A stretch of 64,000 bases of DNA. Source: Sphagnum compactum (taxonomy: Eukaryota; Bryophyta; Sphagnopsida; Sphagnales). Below are positions 1 through 10,402 of the stretch, piece after piece (position 1 is the stretch's first letter; every line of letters starts with the position of its first letter). The stretch is from NCBI GenBank assembly GCA_965153455.1, contig OZ234493.1, positions 22,558,213-22,622,212 of the forward strand, given 5' to 3'. The notes beneath the pieces were generated by a model that did no database searches, was not told the origin of the DNA, and saw nothing but the letters and a program-made list of their open reading frames with translations. A program made the position numbers and the translations under genes.

Positions 1-1270
1 GGTTGCTGTCAATGCTGTAATTGAAAATGGCTGGGAACCTGATCAGAGCTTGAATTGATTCATCAGCAGAGAGACCAATGCTCTGCAGAAATTCAATCTT
101 TGGAATGAGCTTGGTATGGATGCCAAAAGTCAGAAGAGTGGCATTGTTGGAGACAAGCGTGGGCATATTTGTGAAGCCCAGAGATTGCAGATAGAGCATT
201 GTGGGTCGCAGCTGCCCATCCACACTGCTCATCAATAGGCGTGGACATCTATTGATCACTTTCCCTAAGTCCTTCTTCTGAAGCCTAATCTCATCTAGGA
301 GAAAAACTACAGCAGGTTCTACGGTTTTCTTCACACTAAGAGCAAGCAGCTGAGGATTGTGTGTCACCACCCGCACAAGTTGCTTGCGGTGCAATCCACA
401 ATCCTCCAAGAGATACTCAATAACTGACTGCAAATTTTGCATTGAGCAGTTTCCAAAGAGTGGGTACCTTGCTATCACTCTGCTAGCATCAATTCCCATA
501 CCTTCCAAGAACATGATCTTCTCCTCGAGCTTTTGCAACCATTTTGAGTTTCTGTAGGAGGAGAAGCTTGTTGCTACTTCACTCTGCAAGCTTGAGAATC
601 CCTCCAAATAGCCTCGCAGCTTCTGCTTCTCCCTGTTCTCAAAACCTTCTCCTCCTCCTACTCCACGATTTGTTCTGTCAGTGCCACTAGGGTGCCATGA
701 AGGAGGTTCTTGAGTGAGAGGATCAGTGAGCAATAACCTAGCTGCAGCCAATCTCTCCCTCTCAACATGACCCAGAGCCAGTGATTTGCTGCTGCTGCTG
801 CTGCTCCCAACTACTCTCTGGCCATCATCATCAAGAGACGGCTCTTCAAGGAAAGAAAGAGGCGGCAATGGCAAACCTTCTACTCCAACCCTTGCATCCT
901 CCTCCTCCACTCCTCCATCAACATATGGTCTGACGACTTCTTGGCCTGCAGGTGCGTCGTTTCTGCTTCTTGTCAGGTAAGCTTGCTCCACTCGCCACCT
1001 CGTCGTTGAGGTAGTAGTATCTACTGTAATGGGCTCCTTGTCCACAATACTCCAGTGCTTCTGAACCCTCCTTTCCAGTTCAATACTGGCTTTGCTGAGG
1101 ATGCTGCTGCTGCTGCGGCCTTTTCGAACCTGTGCTTGGTTGGAGAGAGAAACGGCAGGAGAAGCCGATGACGATGATGATACGGGCTGGTTCCCTGAGA
1201 GGAGTGTAGTCTCCACCTCACCTTGTCTCACATGCAAGCATAGCTGGAATTGCAAGACCAGGTGCGGCAT
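1..1270 (-). CDS. mTERF-domain protein, probably organellar (3' end outside window)
   Basis: The minus strand is open from an ATG at 1270 to the window edge, giving 423 codons without a stop; an in-frame TGA lies 66 nt upstream of the ATG, which supports this start. Residues 1 to about 230 are hydrophilic and low in complexity, with Ser runs near residues 32-36 and 157-164. From about residue 235 there are tandem helical repeats of about 35 residues typical of mTERF proteins, with motifs such as RVIARYPLFGN, VTHNPQLLALSV, VINRCPRLLMSSVDGQLRP and LIRFPAIFNYS. Plant mTERF proteins bind nucleic acid in plastids or mitochondria and act in transcription, transcript processing or splicing. The N-terminus begins MPHLVLQF and is not a textbook transit peptide, so targeting is inferred and an upstream exon is possible. 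It is divergent from the LHC-like gene at 2380. The subfamily was not determined. Confidence 0.88.
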   Translation of the reverse strand, partial: MPHLVLQFQLCLHVRQGEVETTLLSGNQPVSSSSSASPAVSLSNQAQVRKGRSSSSILSKASIELERRVQKHWSIVDKEPITVDTTTSTTRWRVEQAYLTRSRNDAPAGQEVVRPYVDGGVEEEDARVGVEGLPLPPLSFLEEPSLDDDGQRVVGSSSSSSKSLALGHVERERLAAARLLLTDPLTQEPPSWHPSGTDRTNRGVGGGEGFENREKQKLRGYLEGFSSLQSEVATSFSSYRNSKWLQKLEEKIMFLEGMGIDASRVIARYPLFGNCSMQNLQSVIEYLLEDCGLHRKQLVRVVTHNPQLLALSVKKTVEPAVVFLLDEIRLQKKDLGKVINRCPRLLMSSVDGQLRPTMLYLQSLGFTNMPTLVSNNATLLTFGIHTKLIPKIEFLQSIGLSADESIQALIRFPAIFNYSIDSN

Positions 1271-1402
1271 CTTGGGGTTTCTACAGCTGCCCACCCAAGC
1301 CTTCACAAATCTCAAATCATTCCCATCGCTTTCTCTTCACTACTGTCAGAGCTGCGACAACAAAGCTCCCTTCTTCCCTCTCCCTTCAGAAGAAGCTGTA
1401 CA

Positions 1403-1432
1403 GAAGAAGAAGAAGAAGAAGAAGAAGAAGAA
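1403..1432. repeat. (GAA)n microsatellite
   Basis: About ten GAA units in uninterrupted tandem, lying upstream of the mTERF start codon and probably within its 5' leader or promoter. Confidence 0.95.
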
Positions 1433-1711
1433 CACCATCTTCTAAATCATCATCATCATCATCATTATCGGGAAAGGAAATCGCTGCCACCAGACTCTCA
1501 ACTACTCCTCCTCCTCCTCCTCAGCTTCCTCTTTCTGTCTCCCAGAATTGTACCTTATGTGCCCAGATCTCCACCCACTCCCAACTCTCTTGTCTAATTT
1601 TGGAGGATTCTCGAACCACCTCCCCCAGCTTTGTCTGCAATACCTCCTGTGCTACCTGGGCCCCAAGACTCAAGCCGGAGTCACTATTTCCACCACATTC
1701 GCTCCGATGAT

Positions 1712-1714
<3 letters not shown>

Positions 1715-1753
<39 letters not shown>
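1715..1753. repeat. (CT)n microsatellite
   Basis: Nineteen CT units in a row, in the shared upstream region of the divergent gene pair. CT/GA tracts are common near plant transcription starts; a regulatory role here is only a possibility. Confidence 0.95.
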
Positions 1754-1756
<3 letters not shown>

Positions 1757-2379
1757 ACTGCTTGCTATAGCACCGCCATTGCGGGGCTGGGCAGATTGAT
1801 CAATGTGCACCTTCACTGCAGACAAACAAACTACAGTGACAACAACAACACACATGGATAGGGGTGGAGCTGTGCACCCAATGGGCCTTTTCCTTGTTGG
1901 CAGATGATAGCCTGCTTGGTGCCTTCACCGTTCGTTCCTCTCCTGTCCAGCCAAAACCTGGCTTGCGAGCCGAACCAGCGTGTTTTCACTTTTCTTCATC
2001 CAATTTTAATTTGCAGGGTCACATATTGAACACCAGTGGAATTGCTTTTTTAGGCCAGGGTGAACCAGCAGCACCACCCACGTTGGGTATTGGCCTATTA
2101 GATTGTATGTAACCTTATTATTGAGCCCAAATCTTGCTAAGATTTGAACTCAGAGACCCCTGGTTGGTGCCGCCCTGGTTAGTGTAATATTGAGAAATAA
2201 TTTCAATTGGATTTTTGGATCCATACACACAATTTTACCACAAGATTGTTGAAGCTTTTCTTCCTGCCTTTGGGTCTGCGACGAAAGGTGGGTGGTGGTG
2301 GTGGTTGTAGATGTGTCTTGCAACAGTTTGGCGATTGTGGTGGATTCAAGCGGAAGAAGAGCAAGCGTCGTAGCCTCAA

Positions 2380-3099
2380 ATGGCGGCGCATAGTCCTTCT
2401 TTTCTCCTTCTCTCTTCATCATCTTCTGTTTCTGTTTCTGTTTCTACTTCTTGTTCTTCTTCTTCTACTTCTCCTTCTCGTCTGCGGGGAATTAGTGCCT
2501 CATCAAGCTCATCAGAGTGTCTTGGGAGTTTTGTGGTGGGTGGTTCTTCATCTTGTTTCCGGAACAGCAGAAGAAGAAGAACAAGAGGGCATAGTACAAA
2601 TATAGGAGTGATCAGGATAAGGTGTGCAGCAGAAGAAGAGGAAGGTGCACGAAGGGATAGTAAGCAGAAGGAGGAGGATGATGAGGCTGCGTTTGAAGAA
2701 AGGTTGGCCAAGCTTCAGAGGAAAGCTACAAGTGGTACAGGCAAGAAAGCAGAGCTGAGAAAGGCAAGAAAGGCTGAGGGAACATCATCATCATCAGGAA
2801 ATCCTTCATCAAGAGGGAAGAGCAAAAGCATCATGCTGCCACCTGTGGCATTGCAAGAGCCAATGTCAGATGGATTGGAAGTGGCACTGGGCTTCAACTC
2901 ATATACCGAGAGGCTGAATGGCAGGTTTGCAGGCCTAGGATTAGCAGCCATGTTGCTGGTGGAACTGGCCACAGGGGGAAGCTTTCTCAAGTACCATGAC
3001 ATCTCCACTCTCAGCACCCAGCTGTATGCTATGCTTGCAGCAGCAGCTCTGTTTGTCAAGTATGAGAAGGAGAAGGTAAGTGTGTGGCCAAAGAATTAA
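2380..3099 (+). CDS. LHC-like (light-harvesting-like) chloroplast membrane protein
   Basis: The product is 239 residues in one exon. Residues 1-80 are rich in Ser and basic residues with few acidic ones, like a chloroplast transit peptide; cleavage near IRIRC/AAE (about 81-83) is plausible. Residues 84-160 are charged (Glu, Lys, Arg). The chlorophyll-binding-type motif ERLNGRFAGLGLAAM lies at 177-191, with the E-x-x-N-G-R signature at 177-182, followed by a hydrophobic helix to about 199. A second hydrophobic stretch covers about 213-227 and the protein ends KYEKEKVSVWPKN. Proteins of this class (OHP, SEP, LIL) sit in thylakoids and take part in chlorophyll handling and photoprotection; this member's exact role is unknown. 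A perfect splice-donor string AAGGTAAGT overlaps the last codons, but my recollection is that the related plant family also ends in VSVWP, so I keep the unspliced end. Confidence 0.8.
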   Translation: MAAHSPSFLLLSSSSSVSVSVSTSCSSSSTSPSRLRGISASSSSSECLGSFVVGGSSSCFRNSRRRRTRGHSTNIGVIRIRCAAEEEEGARRDSKQKEEDDEAAFEERLAKLQRKATSGTGKKAELRKARKAEGTSSSSGNPSSRGKSKSIMLPPVALQEPMSDGLEVALGFNSYTERLNGRFAGLGLAAMLLVELATGGSFLKYHDISTLSTQLYAMLAAAALFVKYEKEKVSVWPKN

Positions 3100-5450
3100 T
3101 TGATTTCAATCCTTGCTTTCCTCCTCATCTAGATTTCCACTGGCAGCTCAGAGTCTTCACCACAGTTGGGTAGTAGTTTTGGAGTCTTCTTCCTCAAAAC
3201 TCGTGTGTGTATTTTTCCTTCTCTGAAGCCATGCCTGCCTCTTGTTGGTGGAGATCAGGACTTGCAGAGATCGAACTGTGTGCTCACCTTCAATGTGTTG
3301 TATTTTTTTCCCCCCACCCAAAACAAAAGTTTTGAACAACTTTTCTGATTGCTGTGAAACCCTTTGGTTCTGTGTTTTGGATTTGTGTGGGGTCTTTCAA
3401 CCTAGTCCAAATTTCCTATCAACATGTGTTTGCAACCAACTTTTGCAAACTTCACACACATGAAGTCTCTGCTTTCTTTTGAGGAACTGCAAAGCCAGGT
3501 TCCAGTTTTACAGTGTAAAATCATCAATCAATTTTCACTGTGTTATTGTAAACTCCCTGTTTCATGCATGTGTATCCTCTAATGTTAAGGACTGCCATGG
3601 TCTAGGGTTCAGTGAGGTTTTGTGTTTTTTGTGAAACAAACAAACTCTGACTGCGGTTGTCACCTAACTGTTGAAACAGAGAAACCACAAATGCATGGAG
3701 GAAATCCCTGCTAGACTGTTCATAGTTGCTCACCTCATAACTTGTGTAATTAGGTTTCATAAGCTTCCTGACAAAACTATCATTGGTCATGGACTGACAA
3801 ATTAGGTTTATGTTTATGATCTTTTCTCGGAGGAGGAGGAGCCTTTTTGGATCATAGCTGAATTAGCATGATGTTCAAAATATTGATTATACTCAAGTGC
3901 AGCTTTGTGACACAAACTAGCTTGCAAAACTTGATACGATGAACTTCCCCAAAGGAATTGTACTAGTGTTATTGCTTCATTTGTCAGTAACCAGACATTA
4001 CAATGAGCACTCAGGTGTAAGAACACTTCCCCCTTCTACACCTTGTGATCTACATGTTTGCTTCGGTCTATGATAATGTTTGCCTTGTGCTTTATGATGG
4101 GTAACGCCCACAAGTGGGGGACACATTCCCAAATGCAGGGCTGGACTTGGTGTCTGCCTTGTCTTAGGCCCTTTATTTTAGCAATGCTATGACCTTGGGC
4201 CATTACCCCACAATTTCATCACTTCACACCATCTTCTGATACCACCTCTAGCATACACTTCACACTCCCATACTCACAAACTGAATACCAATATTACAAT
4301 TTCAATTTTCTTTCACTTTCTTAGACACCATGACTCTCAATAGTCGTTTCAATGGACTACCTCTTTTGAAGTTTTTGTTTTTGGACCATTCATCTCCATT
4401 GTCATGGGTGCATGATTATTGCTGCAATGGAAGCATTCAACATTAATCAAACAAATAATTGCATCTTATTTTGCACGAAATGAAATATGTATGAATTCTC
4501 TTTGGAATTATTTTTAGAATTGTCTAGGGACAACCATACAAAGTATTATGCAAATTCAATTGTCCAACGAAAACCATGTGAAGGATTATGTAAAATCTAC
4601 CATATAAGCATTCTTCAAAATTTCTCATCATTGAAATTATATAAACTACCTATCTGACAAGTGGCATGATCAACGTTTGAAACAAAAAAGACACATGTCA
4701 AAATTTACACCTTGTGCCAAAAACACAAATGTGTCACCAATTATATTTAACACATTTTGTTATAAGCAATATGATGTTAATATTTATGTAAAACCAACAT
4801 GGCAAGGTATTCCCTATCTAGGTGGAATTTGCATACATTTTTATAAAAAACATATGTCTCACATTGGTTTTGAAGTTGTTTGAAATCTACTTTAAATGTT
4901 AACAACAAATAGAACATTTTTGTCATTTTTACATAACATTTAACATTTTCATGTTAAAAATTGGTTTTTCTTAGATCTTGATTTGGCATGGGTTTTTTTG
5001 TTGAATCAATTGACTACAATGGTTTTTTTTAACTATTGGTCCAATGTGAAATTAATCACATAAAACAATGAAATGACACCTTTAATTAAAAGTGACAAAA
5101 CATGTAGACCTTTAATCAAATGGAACACATGTTTGTTTTGATCGTCGAAAAGTTCCAATCAAATGGAACATATCCTTGTTTTAATGATCTTGAAAAGAAA
5201 TGGATATTTCCATGGTTTACAACGGTGACATGAGACAATTCAAATATTCTAAACTTGGGATAGAAACATTATGATAATGTTTTACATTGAGCAAGTATAT
5301 TACGTTGTGAAGAAATTGAAATAGGTTGAATGGATATAAGCTTTTTCATTTATTACATGAATTAATTATTTAACTTGAATGAAAGGCTTGTAAATTATAG
5401 TATGGATGCAATCTATTAAAACGTTAGTTTGAGTTTGTTAATAAATCTTA
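3100..5450. other. 3' flank of LHC-like gene, then AT-rich intergenic DNA
   Basis: The first few hundred bases are probably 3' UTR. Beyond about 4.4 kb the base composition becomes strongly AT-rich, with only short random ORFs and no protein motif I recognise. No RNA gene was seen. Confidence 0.6.
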
Positions 5451-5454
5451 TATG

Positions 5455-5780
5455 TTAAGGTTTGAATTTTCTAGTTTAAGTTATGGTTGCTTGCCTTGGT
5501 TTAACCTTGGTTAGAATAAATTTAACATAAGTTTAACTTTGATTAATTCAAGTTTAACATAGGTTAACATAGGTTTAGCTTAGGTTAACTAAGGATTAAT
5601 TTAGTTTTAGTCTTGTTTAATTTAATTTTAACATTGGTTGGCATAGGTTTAATTTTAATTTAACTTAAGTCAACCTATGCGTGTCTACATTAACTTAGAT
5701 GAACCTAGGTTTGCTAGGTTAAGGTGGGCTAGGTATAGCTTAAGTAGGGTTCATAAGGTTTTTTCTAAATTATTAATTTA
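5455..5780. repeat. Degenerate TTAGGTTAA/GTTTAAC-type minisatellite
   Basis: Variants of the words TAGGTTTAAC, TTAGGTTAAC and AAGTTTAACATAGG recur about every 10-20 bases. The period is irregular, so this is an old, eroded tandem repeat or a simple-sequence expansion. A block with the complementary words lies at 52575-52915. Confidence 0.65.
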
Positions 5781-5814
5781 ATTTTGTGATGGGTAATTTG
5801 GTTCAATAAAAAAG

Positions 5815-5885
5815 TTGTGGTTCAATGGTTGAGAATTTGAACCCTCAAAATGAAGGTGATGGGTTCAAATCCTTACATTTACAAC
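5815..5885 (+). repeat. tRNA-derived SINE-like element (pol III promoter boxes)
   Basis: An A-box-like TGGTTCAATGG near 5819 is followed about 45 bases later by GGTTCAAATCC near 5865, an exact match to the B-box consensus GGTTCRANNCC. The spacing fits an internal RNA polymerase III promoter. There is no cloverleaf with paired acceptor ends, so it is not a functional tRNA gene. It is best read as the head of a tRNA-derived SINE or a tRNA pseudogene; the 3' limit is not visible. Confidence 0.45.
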
Positions 5886-7678
5886 CCTTGAATAAATGAC
5901 ATAGGTTGTTACTTAGGTATTTTGCTTAAATGGCCTACCTAGTCTCCTAACCTAGGTTTGTTTTTAACCCATATCATGTAAATTAAAGCGCCTAGGCCTA
6001 AGCTTCCTAGATTAGGCCTTAATTATCACACAATGGGTCAAAAAAATTGTGCATGCATGAATTGACCAAGAAACCAAGATCAATGAAGTCATGGTTGATA
6101 TAACCAAGTTTGGTCAAAAATCCCACTTGTTTTGTACAATAATGACCAAAATACCATATTCCTACAAATTATGAGCTAATCATATGTCAACACATGATAG
6201 TTATAATGGCCTATGGTTGTGACAAATGGGGAATGGACATGAATTAAAATATGGCAAAATGAATTGACTACCAAATTGGCTAGATGGCCCAATTAATTAA
6301 AATAATTGCTAGTCAAAAAACCCATTAGTCAAAAAAATTGTTGGTCAATTTGGACACATTAGCAACTTGATTAATAATCAACCTAGATGTGTTCAAATCA
6401 ACTTGTCCAAAACAACCAACTAGTCAAGTTAGCAAATGTGCGAGATGGGACTTTTTTTACTAAAAGACTTGGTTTAAAAAACCATGATTTCTTGTGGTGA
6501 CAATTGATGTAACCCTAACAACCACCAATTCATGGAAGAAATGAAAATATAAAACAAGAAGACCTAAATTCAAGTTGAACTAATATAAATTAGATGTTGT
6601 AAGACTTGTTATTAACAATGTAATGCCTAATTCAACTATCAACAATAGTAGAAATGCGAGGTGCATTTGGAAAGGGGGAAATTAAAATATAGTTAAATAT
6701 TGAACCCATTATTATCAAGGATTAAAAATGTTTGCATCTCCTGAAACATAATGGAAATTCATTGGTGAAGGAAAGTGACGAAGATGGAAAATGAAATACA
6801 TCTGAAGACCTTGAACATTTGATGTTTAAAGAATTACGTAGTTACAATAACTTTTATCATTTATTTACCCACAATCGAGAAACATTTTTTTATATTAACA
6901 CAAGAAAATATTGAAAAAAAATCATATAATAAAAAGATCTTCAACATACTTTTACATTACAAATTTAATATGTTATGACTATTATATGCACAATTTGAAA
7001 ATACATAAACATTTTCTAAGCCTTCATTAACTTGAAAATAATAAAAAAATATTTCATCTACTTGCAACTTATCATTTTGTAACATTGAAAATCTTGTGCA
7101 AGTAAATGCATTTTAAAAAAAATCTACGTAAATCTACTTGAAAATGTGCTTCTTCAATATTATATAGTAAAATGAAAAATCATCTCATATCGATCATTGA
7201 ATAAAATATTTTCTTACTTTCAATACATCAAAGTTTTTTTATCGTTATTTATAATGTTTTGTGACAAATATCATATATTGTGTACATTACCATGCTTTCA
7301 CCCTATCATTGAAATATGTTGAACCAACCATGAAAATGTTGGTTGACGTGTGAACACAATTTTTGGAAAAGGTGATGTTCATTCATTTTTGTCACATGAG
7401 CATCACCTTTAACAATGCATAGAAAAGTGGATTAAAAGTTTTTTTTTCAATTTTTTGATGTAGTGTAATCAAATGGTGATCATCGATTCTAATAAAGAAT
7501 TTAACCAAATTTGGTTATAAATAAAAAATGAAAATTTTAAAAATAATCTTTTTATATATTTTTTATTTAGTGGAACTCATCATCACAAACTTTGTAGGCC
7601 ACAATTTGGTAATAATAATCATATGAATTTATTTTTTCCCATAAGTTCATATTGTGTAAACATGAATCTCATGCATTG
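5886..7678. other. AT-rich intergenic DNA
   Basis: No coding region or RNA gene was recognised. Stretches around 6050-6480 carry many short GGTCAA/TTGACC words in both orientations, which suggests decayed repeat DNA. Confidence 0.5.
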
Positions 7679-7770
7679 AAAACATGTATGAAACACATAT
7701 AAGTAGGATGAAAGATTTTCATATGGATGAAAATCTTTCATCCTACTTATATGTGTTTCATACATGTTTT
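7679..7770. repeat. Perfect 44-bp inverted repeat with 4-nt loop
   Basis: The left arm 7679-7722 and right arm 7727-7770 are exact reverse complements, separated only by ATGG at 7723-7726. The arms begin AAAACATGTATGAAACACAT. Transcription of either strand would give a 44-bp perfect RNA hairpin. The surrounding DNA is eroded, so perfect arms suggest recent formation or gene conversion. It could be a MITE core, a palindromic duplication or a small-RNA precursor. No target-site duplication is obvious. Confidence 0.95.
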
Positions 7771-9950
7771 AAGTGCACAACATCGATGTTTAAACAATGC
7801 AAACCAGTGAATAAATAATTTCTACACGACTATTATCACAAAATCGCAACCCAAGAAATTAATGATGGTTGTAGAAATTTGACAAGTGTTTTTAATTCTT
7901 AGGATTAACGAATTAGGGCCATTTTGTTACAAAAATATTGGGCATGTGTTGAAATCATCTTTTTTAGGTTAAAAAAGAGAGATCATTTGCTAAAACAATC
8001 ATTATTTAAAACTTTTTTTTTGTTTACAAATATGGCAACCTTACATTAATTTTTAAAAAAAATTTAGGATATCTATATGTTTTCTTAGTTTAATTTCAAA
8101 TCAATATTTTTTTGGGAGAAATATTGCGAATTTTTCAACATCAAAACAAGGAAAAAAATCCATGGTTGGAACTTGAAAGGAAAAGAAGAAGGAAATCATT
8201 TTCTAAAAAATGAGATTTCTTCCTATCCATAAATACCATCCTTAAGGAAAATATCAACATTATCATCCAATATCAAATTAGGTCATGAGTTATGAGTCAT
8301 AATTGATGGTAAAGAATGTTTCACTAGCATGGTGACACACCATTGAAATTAATTATATCATGTGTCACTACTTGATTGTACATTCTTGGTCACTAGTTGA
8401 TTAAACCTCATAATTCACACCCTTCTATGTCCCTTAACCTATAAACTCAATGTTCATATTGTGTTGGTTATGTCTAGTAACTAACCATAATACACTAATT
8501 ATCATATATAATTTAGACAATTTGTGAATAATCACATGCCTCAATTATTCATGGTAAGTTGCACATTTTCATTAATTATCTAGTTAGGTAGAAAAGAAGT
8601 AGACAATACTTTGTATTGTCTCCAATAAGGATCCATTGTTGATTTAAAATCCTCCTTTTCTCCCAACTCACCTAGTTATTTGTAGCACTTGAAAATTGAC
8701 AAATTAAATTCTCAACTTTAGTATGTTCAAAGGGAGTGTTTCATTAACATATGAGTTAATTTTACTCCATGTTCTATGGAACTCTAATAAGAACATGTTC
8801 TTTTTTACCAATGTTGGGAGGCTATTTTTTTGTTACTTATATAACTTGGGGTAGAACCCAATAAAGGTATATTAACATACCTTACCTTTGGCATTGAAAC
8901 ATGCCCTTACCCTACTTTAAGCCATGATTAAAAAGAAAAGTATATCCTTTTGCGGTCTTGCCTTAATGTTTAGAATTGGTATGGCACCTTACATGAGATT
9001 AAATATGTGAAATTTGAAGGATAAAGGAAAAGTTTGTGTAATAATATTTATCATTAAATGTTATAAATGAAATAAAAGTGGTTGAATTTTTTGGATTTTG
9101 GTGCAAGTGTTCAAAAGTGATAAAGGGTGCAATAAAGTTCAAAGTAATAATATTCCACCATAACACACTGAGCACCCTAGCAATGACAATGCAAACTAAT
9201 GATGTCAAGGATGAAAATGTCAATAGACTCGTGAGTCCACTATATTAACAGTTGTATCACACCAAAAAAACCACCTTCATTAGTCAAATTTCTCTAGCTC
9301 TACAATGACATAAAATAATGTGATTGCCAAAAACCTTATTATTGTGGAAGATCTTGTTTATGTGTTTACTTATAAAATATTTTTTTGTTGGTTATGTTTA
9401 TTGCTTGTGCACATTCATTGATGGTTTCACACCTTTGTAAGTTTGTGTTTGGAATTTGTTTGAATTTTTCATCATTAATATTGTTCTTAATGTAAAAATG
9501 AATTCAAGAATGAGGGAAATTCAAGTGCAATAAGGAACCTTTCTTTACAAACTTACAATGTTCCCACATGGAGAGATAAGCCAATTAGAACACGTGTCCT
9601 CCTTTTTGTCCACCATGTTGAACATCATATTAATTTATTTTTTAGCTCACAACATAGTGAATTGAAACAAAGAAAACAATATATTTTTGAATTTAGCTCA
9701 ATTGAAAGTCTTGTAACCCCAAAAAAAAGGGTCACATAAAACAACAAGAGATGAATATAATTGAAACTCACCAACATGACTAGGAATTAAACTTTTTTAA
9801 AGCAGAAATCTATGGAACAAGTCCAAGTTCTATGTTTAAATGAAAATTCAACAAGAATTGAGAAAATTACTATTGAAACAACATTAGTTACATAGTTGGG
9901 TTCATCTAGTTGAAGAACTCGATAATGACCATCCTTTAAATAAGTTATAA
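7771..9950. other. AT-rich intergenic DNA
   Basis: About 2.2 kb with only short random ORFs. No motif, RNA gene or repeat with clear ends was recognised. Confidence 0.5.
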
Positions 9951-9984
9951 CTAGTCTGAACCCCGTGCCTAATGCACAAGATTA

Positions 9985-10402
9985 GCTTACGGGGAAGCTC
10001 CTGGGAGCCAAGACATCGGTGGGGTTTCTACCTCTGTTCGCGCGTGTTGCATCAGCCGAACAGGCGGCGGCTCTGGCTGCTACATTAGAGAGATGGTTGG
10101 ACTGCGTCAAGAATGGCATCCCTAGGTACGACCCAGAGGCTGCAAACTTTGAACCCCTGCGTTACTGACGTCGACCCGTGTGGGCGATCATCAACTGGAT
10201 GATCACTGATGGCTTGCGTGCTTATGGGTATGAGGATCTTACGTGCCGTGTTGAGGCTGACACTTACAAACTCCTGGTCTCGCATGGGATCAGTGAGTAT
10301 TATAACCCTGTCACTGGTGCGGCTGCTGGTGGCAAGCTCTTCTCGTGGACTCCTACCATGTGCTTGGCCTGGCTCAACAAAGCTGCTACACCAGCTTGCT
10401 AG
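9985..10402 (+). pseudogene. Captured fragment of a GH63 (mannosylglycerate hydrolase-like) gene
   Basis: The plus strand encodes TSVGFLPLFARVASAEQ, then NFEPLRY, a TGA stop at 10168-10170, RRPVWAIINWMITDGL, and YYNPVTGAAAGGKLFSWTP, ending at TAG 10400-10402. This is the C-terminal half of the (alpha/alpha)6 catalytic barrel of GH63 enzymes such as plant mannosylglycerate or glucosylglycerate hydrolase, where RYWRGPVW and a later FSWT motif are conserved. The Trp codon TGG of RYWRGPVW is TGA here and the following Gly is Arg, so the copy is dead even apart from lacking its N-terminus. It is G+C-richer than its surroundings and lies antisense inside Helitron A, as expected of a captured host fragment. 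Confidence 0.75.

Larger units (their letters stand above)
1271..2379. promoter_or_regulatory. Divergent intergenic region between the mTERF and LHC-like genes
   Basis: This 1.1 kb lies between two start codons that point away from each other, so it should carry both 5' leaders and promoters. It holds a GAA microsatellite, an ATC/CAT-rich stretch near 1447-1470 and a long CT dinucleotide tract. No clear TATA box was found for either gene. Short ORFs here are low-complexity by-products of the microsatellites. Confidence 0.5.

Noticed and set aside
2115-2180. Minus-strand GAGTTCAAATCTT as a tRNA or SINE head
   Set aside because: Only a partial B-box and no convincing A-box.
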